A DNA stretch of 64,000 nt from Limnoperna fortunei (taxonomy: Eukaryota; Mollusca; Bivalvia; Mytilida; Modiolidae), in assembly GCA_944474755.1 (NCBI GenBank), contig OX104115.1, forward strand, positions 50,337,648 to 50,401,647. Direction: 5' to 3'. Shown piece after piece: positions 61,701 through 64,000 of this stretch. The notes under the pieces were generated by a model that saw nothing but the letters and a program-made list of their open reading frames with translations, was not told where the DNA came from and searched no databases. The position numbers and the translations under genes are program-made. The stretch's first letter is position 1, and every line of letters starts with the position of its first letter.

Positions 61701-63737
61701 TGAAAGCCCTGACTAATGACAGTTAGGTCATACAGTTAAATCAAAAAGATCAAACTTTGGCATTTTACAGGTATGGCTTAGATCACACCTGTTATTACCA
61801 ATTTATCACATAATATGTCAATTATTTTATTTCGAAATTTTAAAAAATCAAAGCATTTTAACACAGATGATACAGAAGGAAAGTTCCACACTTTTATAGT
61901 TGATCGAGAAATTCTGGGCGTCGAGCAATCAGAGTTTGAGCTACAGAAAGTCGACTGTTGAAAAATTTTAAGAAAATACCCTTATTAATGTGTTTAACAA
62001 TGTTTATGGAACTTCATATCTGAGATGGTTATGTTTTCAAAAAGAGCAAAACAAGCCTTTGTAAGACTTCTGTTTGTAGTTGAGACTGCAGTTATAGAGA
62101 GAATTGATGGAAGATATAATTTTAGAAAGAGACCTTCCAATGACTTTTAATACCAAGTTTGGTTCAAACTGACTAAATGGTTTCAGAAATAAAGATTTTT
62201 TCTCTCTCTTTTTTCAAACACCTACAGTACACCCAGAGAAGATGGTCATTCAAACCTGCTTCACAGTGTTGCACATAAAATTTGAGTGGGCATTGTCAGC
62301 AGTATCAATGTAAAATCTAGGTCATGTGAGGGAATTTAAAACTTGTCATTTTTTGTTAATAAATGAGAACTTGCACTAGAACAGATATTTATAATAACTT
62401 GAATTAATGTTTTAATATGACAATATATAGTATTTAGTTCAACTGCAACCATTGTACCAGTGATTATTTGTTTTGTCCTTATAATTTCATGATAATACAT
62501 CATTGTTTTGTCAATAAACAAACATAAATCTTTTCTCTAGATTGATTCAAAAGAAAACACAACTGTTAAACCATGTGGTCAGCAGAAAATAATCTGGGGT
62601 AAAAGATAAATAAATACACATTTACATCTGTCTTTATCATATCAGAACTGTAAAAAAGTAAAGAATGTTTCATTTAAACACTCAATTCATAGAAAAGTTT
62701 CAATATTCTGAAGAAAACTGACCTAGATAAAAACACTATTTATATGGTCACATTGGTGCAAATAACATTTACTTGTATACAGAGGATTATTCTTTTTACC
62801 ATTGATTACTTGATATTTTGGTCAAAATAATAAAAGAACCCAATTATGTTTTGTCCAAACACTAAAGGTTTCTAGAAACTCTTAAGGCAGGCATGATATA
62901 TAAATACACAAAATGATTAAGGCAAATCTGACTCAATTCTGCCTAGTGGTTTCACATGTGATTTTTTATGTCAATGGCACAGACAATGGACACAAAGAAA
63001 GGAACAATACTCCTGTTAGGTTTAGGTGAGCAAACAAATTACATAGTATGAGAAAGAAAAAAATATTTATGAAGGCAGAGTTTCTTGATTTTAAAACAGC
63101 CCAATATTTAATAATGATTGCTAGAGATTACCTTTTGACTTAATATCTTTGATGAATGGTGCCATACATATATGTACAAAATCTGGAGCATACCCTAAAT
63201 CCTGAAAATAAAAATCAAATAAAGTTATAAACAATTGTCATGAATAGGTATGAAAAAACTTCAGAATGTTTTGTATGAATTTTAAAGAGCATTTACATTT
63301 TTATTTTTAATTAAATCATTTTGGTCAATAAATGCAGTTACAGTGCAGCATATATTCTTAAGAAAATTCATTACTGCCATATTTGATTATTTAAATATGT
63401 AACCGAATAAAATTCATGAATATTTTGCCGTGAGGATTGAATATTAAACATGGGATGTTCCTGAATCTCCCACGTACCATATTAAAACAGAAGATATGAG
63501 GGATCAAATTTGTAGGAAAATAGAACTGACATAAAAGTTTGATCCTTATTCATAATTACAGATATCTAAATACAGGATTGTGACAATTATTACTATAAAT
63601 TGTTTGGATACGAAACTTAAAAGTCAGTAAATGAACCTTCTGTTTATGTTTAGCTGCTATCAACAGAGACATGGTTATCTCTGACAGGTAGTCAAACACC
63701 AGGTAGTCCAGCTTTGTCCCATAGATCAATTGTGGAG
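26739..63737 (-). CDS. AtuA-like (DUF1446) protein, 18 exons, 5' end outside window
   Basis: Exons (high to low): 63737-63637, 63201-63132, 58767-58637, 57936-57848, 54366-54267, 50550-50507, 50272-50195, 46844-46648, 46433-46366, 45794-45688, 44825-44720, 42704-42605, 40766-40727, 36789-36738, 35180-34994, 31791-31668, 27890-27800, 26819-26739. All phases agree (1,764 bp from the first full codon, 587 residues, TAG stop). The N-terminal part is the AtuA/DUF1446 domain: [87 protein letters not shown]. The C-terminal part, from [13 protein letters not shown] to [12 protein letters not shown], is the AtuA-like second domain. AtuA is named for bacterial acyclic-terpene utilisation; its reaction is not established, and the animal protein's role is unknown. 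No signal peptide can be judged without the first exon. Confidence 0.95.
26925..27400 (+). repeat. Unclassified dispersed repeat, copy A
   Basis: TTATGCTCCTTTTGTAGATA, CTGTCTGAATACCATTG, CAAAAAGTCAAAGACAATTTG and ATGGACAGGTTATAGT recur in the same order at about 36985-37565 and 41815-42385, all in the same orientation within AtuA-like introns. The open frame at 27112-27402 here is closed in the other copies and has no recognised domain. Confidence 0.75.
28466..30256 (-). mobile_element. Helitron/Helentron-like element with ~165-bp tandem core
   Basis: Left end AGAGGCTCTTAAGAGCCTGT (hairpin) then GCTCACCTGA; right end TCAGGTGAGCT. The core is about ten units of GGACCATCCAAACAATATTG, GGTTTCAGAGAAGAAGCC, TTTTTCCCATAGGGTCC, AGTCCTGCGGTGGCGGCCAT. 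Near the right end is a GACGAC microsatellite. The minus-strand frames at 29000-29248 and 29330-29650 are by-products of the units. Confidence 0.7.
30152..30210. repeat. (GAC)n microsatellite
   Basis: GACGAC repeats with CCGCC interruptions, just inside the right end of the Helitron-like element. Related copies at 40430 and 49095 keep only a few units (AACGACAACGACGGACGCC). Confidence 0.9.
31875..33170 (-). mobile_element. Helitron/Helentron-like element, ~480-bp-unit type
   Basis: Left end CAGGCTCCCAGGAGCCTG with GCTCACCTGA; right end eroded (AATAGCTCACATGACCC). The interior shares units with 23300-24727, including a poly-C tract at about 32963. Confidence 0.65.
33171..33473 (-). other. Unrecognised 100-codon open frame
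   Basis: Begins [20 protein letters not shown] and ends [14 protein letters not shown] at a stop on the edge of the neighbouring repeat. Composition is protein-like (mixed polar and hydrophobic, five cysteines), but I recognise no domain. It lies on the same strand as the AtuA-like gene, in an intron between exons 15 and 16, and is not needed for that protein. It could be a chance frame, a retrocopied fragment or a cassette exon. Confidence 0.25.
33700..33935 (+). repeat. tRNA-derived SINE, family 1, near full length
   Basis: The head GGGGGACTTGGTGGCCGAGT then GGTTAAGGTAG is tRNA-Ser/Leu-like (A box TGGCCGAGTGG). GAGGTTGCAGGTTCATG is a decayed B box. The body is GATTGCCAGTTTTCCTACC and GGTCTGGGGTTTACTC. 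The tail is GATATAGCTGAAAATTAGCT with CATTCAAACAAACAAA. This is the best reference copy in the window for the relics at 4480, 7520, 18345 and 23225. Confidence 0.85.
33990..34930. repeat. Degenerate minisatellite, TTTTGGCAGTTACTG units
   Basis: About 14-16 drifted units of roughly 50-70 bp, each with ATTTTGGCAGTTA followed by a GGTCTGTCAC-like segment. It lies in the AtuA-like intron between exons 15 and 16 and stops just before exon 15. Confidence 0.8.
34994..42704 (-). CDS. AtuA-like gene, visible exons 12-15 (end of domain 1, linker, start of domain 2)
   Basis: Exon 12: [20 protein letters not shown] to GTGM. Exon 13 is only 40 bp: [14 protein letters not shown]. Exon 14: [17 protein letters not shown]. 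Exon 15 (187 bp) contains a polar linker ([20 protein letters not shown]) and then opens the C-terminal domain, [18 protein letters not shown]. In many bacteria this second domain can be a separate protein; here the two are fused. Confidence 0.92.
35805..36300. repeat. 246-bp direct duplication
   Basis: GAGGAATCTTTGTACAGGAC begins at about 35804 and again at about 36050, and a third partial start occurs at 36296. The two full units are nearly identical, sharing CAGACTCTGACTATCAGAAA and CGGATGCCATGTTTTATCCA. The frames at 35908-36482 are by-products. Confidence 0.85.
36985..37565 (+). repeat. Unclassified dispersed repeat, copy B
   Basis: TTATGCTCCTTTTGTAGATC, CCATACTAAAATTTGACCTT, GTGTACTTTAGGAACTATCG and TGTCTGAATACCATTGAACG. 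Closest to copy C at 41815. Confidence 0.8.
37641..38522 (-). mobile_element. Eroded Helitron-like element with nested insertion
   Basis: AAGGCTCACAAGAACCCATA is a decayed hairpin end. TTTTCCATAGGGTCTCATGTT and GGAGGCAGCCATTTTGAATT are core units shared with 28466-30256. A CATGGACCAGCACTAAGTC element at 37983-38210 interrupts it. It abuts the element at 38530. Confidence 0.55.
37983..38210 (+). mobile_element. CATGGACCAGCACTAAGTC repeat, copy 1
   Basis: Begins CATGGACCAGCACTAAGTC, has GGTATACCCCCATTCAACCA and GATTGCAATATAGCCCCCTG, and ends GTGGGGTATAAT. The same blocks make up 59074-59355. Confidence 0.75.
38530..40468 (-). mobile_element. Helitron/Helentron-like element with ~480-bp units (longest)
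   Basis: Left end CTAGAGGCTCCCAGGAGCCT and GCTCACCTGA; right end TTAGCTCACGTGACC. Three to four units are visible, each with GGCAATAACTC, GTCATTTTTGTAGCC and poly-C tracts (38777, 39765, 40261). Confidence 0.68.
41570..41800. repeat. Two short tandem arrays
   Basis: A 26-bp unit (TTTTGTAATCATGGATCCAT plus GTAGGG) is repeated three times at 41563-41645. A roughly 30-bp unit (TTTTAATTTATTGTATCCTG plus TATTTTATCC) is repeated twice at 41730-41791. Confidence 0.85.
41815..42385 (+). repeat. Unclassified dispersed repeat, copy C
   Basis: Shares TCCATACTAAAATTTGACCT, GTGTACTTTAGGAACAATTG and AATACCATTGAACG with copy B. No open frame survives. Confidence 0.8.
42739..43610. mobile_element. pogo/Tigger-like MITE 1 (872 bp)
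   Basis: The ends CAGTCAAACCTGTCTTAAGC and its inverted partner GCTAAGACAGGTTTGACTG are flanked by TA on both sides. Subterminal copies of AAGACAGGGAGTCGTTATAT occur at both ends. TA duplications and CAGT termini are typical of Tc1/mariner-pogo elements. No transposase frame. Confidence 0.82.
43726..44606. mobile_element. pogo/Tigger-like MITE 2 (881 bp)
   Basis: The ends CAGTAGTCCCCCTCTTATA and TATAAGAGGGGGACTACTG are perfect 19-bp inverted repeats, and TA flanks both sides. Frames inside (43762-43980, 43940-44152, 44421-44609) resemble no known protein. It lies 115 bp from MITE 1. Confidence 0.85.
44720..46844 (-). CDS. AtuA-like gene, visible exons 8-11
   Basis: Exon 8 (197 bp) is the longest: [20 protein letters not shown] to LDEIN. 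Exon 9: [20 protein letters not shown]. Exon 10: [20 protein letters not shown]. Exon 11: [20 protein letters not shown] and [14 protein letters not shown]. The introns are short (0.2-0.9 kb), and one carries a 46-bp minisatellite (45221-45405). Confidence 0.93.
45221..45405. repeat. ~46-bp minisatellite, four copies
   Basis: TAAGCAGACTGATGAGAAAC and TAAGCAGACTAGCATGAGAA alternate, so the basic repeat is a dimer of about 92 bp. In an AtuA-like intron. Confidence 0.88.
47025..47154. repeat. Perfect 65-bp tandem duplication
   Basis: GACAACAAGAATTTAACTGT to ATGACACTATTT is present twice, apparently without mismatch, indicating a recent duplication. Confidence 0.92.
47761..49167 (-). mobile_element. 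Helitron/Helentron-like element, CCATCTTGGATTTTGG-core type
   Basis: Left end CTAGAGGCTCTTAAGAGCCT with TTCACCTGA; right end GGGCCAGATGAGC. The core units share TCCTATGTTAAAC, GGTGGCCATCTTGGATTTTG, ACTTTGTAGAGGACCATCTA and AGCCAATCAGAACGCAT. Frames at 48560-49043 are by-products of these units. Confidence 0.68.
50195..54366 (-). CDS. AtuA-like gene, visible exons 5-7
   Basis: Exon 5 encodes [20 protein letters not shown] and [13 protein letters not shown]. Exon 6 is tiny (44 bp: [14 protein letters not shown]). Exon 7 encodes [20 protein letters not shown] and WKKVPG. These are the most conserved blocks of the DUF1446 family. Exon 5 lies only 57 bp from the inverted-repeat element ending at 54210. 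Confidence 0.93.
51018..51712. repeat. Dispersed repeat bounded by TACCCCCG / CGGGGGTA
   Basis: ACAAAGTCGATCTAGCGATC and TGATACCCCCGCTTTTG open it; GACGGACGGACGGACATGAG and CGAGCGGGGGTATAA close it. Inside, TTTCTAACGTTTTTCGTGGA and ATAGGCTTCTTACCAACCTG recur three to four times in units of about 110-190 bp. Confidence 0.75.
52190..52620. repeat. Dispersed repeat, AAAGGGCCATAACTCTGAAG type
   Basis: TTTTTATAAAGGGCCAAAAT and TTTGTATAAAGGGCCATAAC start two similar units that include GGTTAAGATATTATG / GGCCGAGATATTCTG and TTTATGAAGATCGGA / TTTAATGAAGATTGGA. The minus-strand 141-codon frame here results from this repeat. Confidence 0.65.
52700..53215. repeat. Region with two hairpins, possible DNA-element relic
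   Basis: AGATTTCTGGTCTCCAAC pairs with GTTGGAGACGAAAAGAAATC (52729-52777), and CTTATCTCACCC with GGGTTGAGATAAG (53135-53161). It is GC-richer than its surroundings. No coding frame. Confidence 0.5.
53454..54210. mobile_element. Non-autonomous inverted-repeat transposon, copy 2 (757 bp)
   Basis: Reverse-orientation relative of 797-1540: starts GCAGGGAATTTTTTAG, ends CTAAAAAATTCCCTGC and is flanked by AATT (53450-53453 and 54211-54214). It ends 57 bp before an AtuA-like exon. Confidence 0.88.
55059..56355 (+). pseudogene. Decayed THAP-finger plus DDE_Tnp_4 transposase
   Basis: A THAP-like zinc finger is visible as [20 protein letters not shown], then HGQKHEDC. After a frame change come [20 protein letters not shown] and a basic tail, [12 protein letters not shown]. 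The catalytic DDE_Tnp_4 (Harbinger/IS4EU-type) region follows: [16 protein letters not shown], then [20 protein letters not shown] and [11 protein letters not shown] around the first aspartate. Faded GDEVMADR-like and [13 protein letters not shown] segments come last, the latter with K where the family usually has the final acidic E. Stops, frameshifts and missing mid-sections make it inactive. It sits in the AtuA-like intron between exons 4 and 5, on the opposite strand. Terminal inverted repeats were not found. Confidence 0.8.
55195..55293. mobile_element. 99-bp hairpin insertion in the transposase relic
   Basis: The arms GAATCCTCTGCCATTCAACG and CGTTGGACGGCGGAGGATTC pair and continue through GCTTTTT / AAAAAGC and GGCAGCGTGG / CCAGC-type sequence. 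The direct repeat AAAAACATGAAG occurs on both sides (55183-55194 and 55294-55305). Removing one copy of the repeat plus the insert restores THAP-finger continuity (HEDC). Confidence 0.75.
56885..57290 (-). repeat. SINE-like element, family 2, reverse orientation
   Basis: Left: TTGGATTGATTGGATGTTTG and GCAGTATTTCAGCTATATTC are the reversed tail. Further right, GGCAACCCCCCAACACCCCC and TATCCACCACCTGGGGATGA match the reversed head of 17945-18315. Frames at 56994-57301 are by-products. Confidence 0.75.
57848..63737 (-). CDS. AtuA-like gene, visible exons 1-4
   Basis: Exon 1 (63737-63637) begins within a codon after ttgcag and encodes [20 protein letters not shown] and what follows. Exon 2 encodes [20 protein letters not shown]. 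Exon 3 encodes [20 protein letters not shown] through [10 protein letters not shown]. Exon 4 encodes [20 protein letters not shown] through NAYLG. The donor after exon 1 is weak (gttcat). The introns hold a hAT-like element, a GGGGGTATAAT repeat and a palindromic mini-element. Confidence 0.92.
58479..58572. mobile_element. Palindromic mini-element, intact copy
   Basis: GGTTAGATTTTTGGATATAG and CTATATCCAATAATCGAACC are terminal inverted repeats; the inner ACATAAACCACATCAAAGTT / TTGGCATAAACAACCC is also partly palindromic. About 94 bp, matching the split copy at 19454-20425. Confidence 0.75.
59074..59355 (+). mobile_element. CATGGACCAGCACTAAGTC repeat, copy 2
   Basis: CATGGACCAGCACTAAGTCA, a local duplication of CACTAAGTCATGCTAAGTAT, GACCTGGAAAGGAAGGCACG, GATTGCAATATAGCCCCCTC, ending GTGGGGGTATAAT. 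Confidence 0.75.
60233..61711. mobile_element. hAT-like element (about 1.48 kb)
   Basis: The ends CAGGGCTTTCAACCAA and AGCTACTTTTGAAAGCCCTG share CAGGGCTTTCAA as inverted repeats. GCCGGCAACGCCGGC lies near the left end and GCGGCGGAATTCTGCCGCC near the right. Flanks ACTAACTGAT and ACTAATGAC resemble each other but are not an exact duplication. A 140-codon hydrophobic frame (60750-61172) inside is AT-rich and unlike any transposase I know. It lies in the AtuA-like intron between exons 2 and 3. Confidence 0.65.
61712..63131 (-). other. AtuA-like intron, nothing recognised
   Basis: AT-rich sequence between the hAT-like element and exon 2. I see no exon or structured repeat. Confidence 0.4.
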
Positions 63738-64000
63738 CTGCAACATAAATAACTTAATAATGCGAATGTGAAAATTATTTTATGTACAATAATGTGTTAA
63801 CTTTACAATGTAGTCATGTAGCCAATAAATTTAAGAATTTAGGACAATGCAGAAACTGTTTTATGTTAATCTTTATGTGGTAATAGCCAATAACTACAAA
63901 AATCCTGGTTATGTCTGCACAACACAAACTTCTGGTTACTGCAATTTTGAGTCTAGTAACATAGAGTGAAGGATGTTTCTAATGTACAGTACATGTAATA
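63738..64000 (-). other. AtuA-like intron running off the window
   Basis: The acceptor ttgcag precedes the first visible exon. No upstream exon is visible before the window ends, so the start codon lies to the right. Confidence 0.6.

Overview
The window is AT-rich, intron-rich animal DNA. It is most likely from a bivalve mollusc, perhaps a mussel relative. That assignment is inference: it rests on spliced metazoan-type genes with GT-AG introns and on dispersed repeats whose tails (TATAGCTGAAATATTGCTG and similar) look molluscan. There is no prokaryotic operon, CRISPR array or rRNA. Most long open frames are chance or repeat-derived, because the real exons are short (about 30-200 bp). I found them by reading both strands for conserved protein segments and checking that splice phases join.

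Four protein-coding loci are supported. (1) 1618-4000 (+): the last three exons of a ribose-phosphate pyrophosphokinase (PRPS), ending in SYLFSHVPL. (2) 14817-11014 (-): a compact three-exon gene for a 115-residue secreted protein with a signal peptide, a degenerate four-cysteine Kunitz-like module and one EGF-like module. (3) 17139-19032 (+): a two-exon, 49-residue TOM5-like mitochondrial import subunit, with a tiny upstream ORF overlapping its start codon. (4) 63737-26739 (-): eighteen exons (587 residues) of an AtuA/DUF1446-type protein joined to its C-terminal AtuA-like domain. Its first exon or exons lie beyond the right edge. This gene fills more than half the window, and its introns hold most of the mobile DNA. 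The four genes show no evident functional link.

The rest is a dense, nested repeat landscape: two copies of a 0.75-kb terminal-inverted-repeat element with 4-bp target duplications (797-1540 and 53454-54210); two pogo/Tigger-like elements with TA duplications side by side (42739-43610, 43726-44606); hAT-like elements with CAGGG termini, two of them with 5-bp duplications; five clear and one eroded Helitron/Helentron-like elements ending in a hairpin plus CTAG and carrying tandem cores; tRNA-derived SINEs, one of whose heads has been amplified into a 67-bp minisatellite (4598-5130); a decayed THAP plus DDE_Tnp_4 transposase (55059-56355) carrying a 99-bp hairpin insertion; a LINE remnant (13083-13525); and several palindromic foldbacks. 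The most unusual of the foldbacks has both ends built from repeated ATTTCGTACCAT motifs (15016-15756).

The best candidates for undescribed biology are the small Kunitz-like/EGF secreted protein, the iteron-ended foldback, and the conversion of a SINE head into a satellite.
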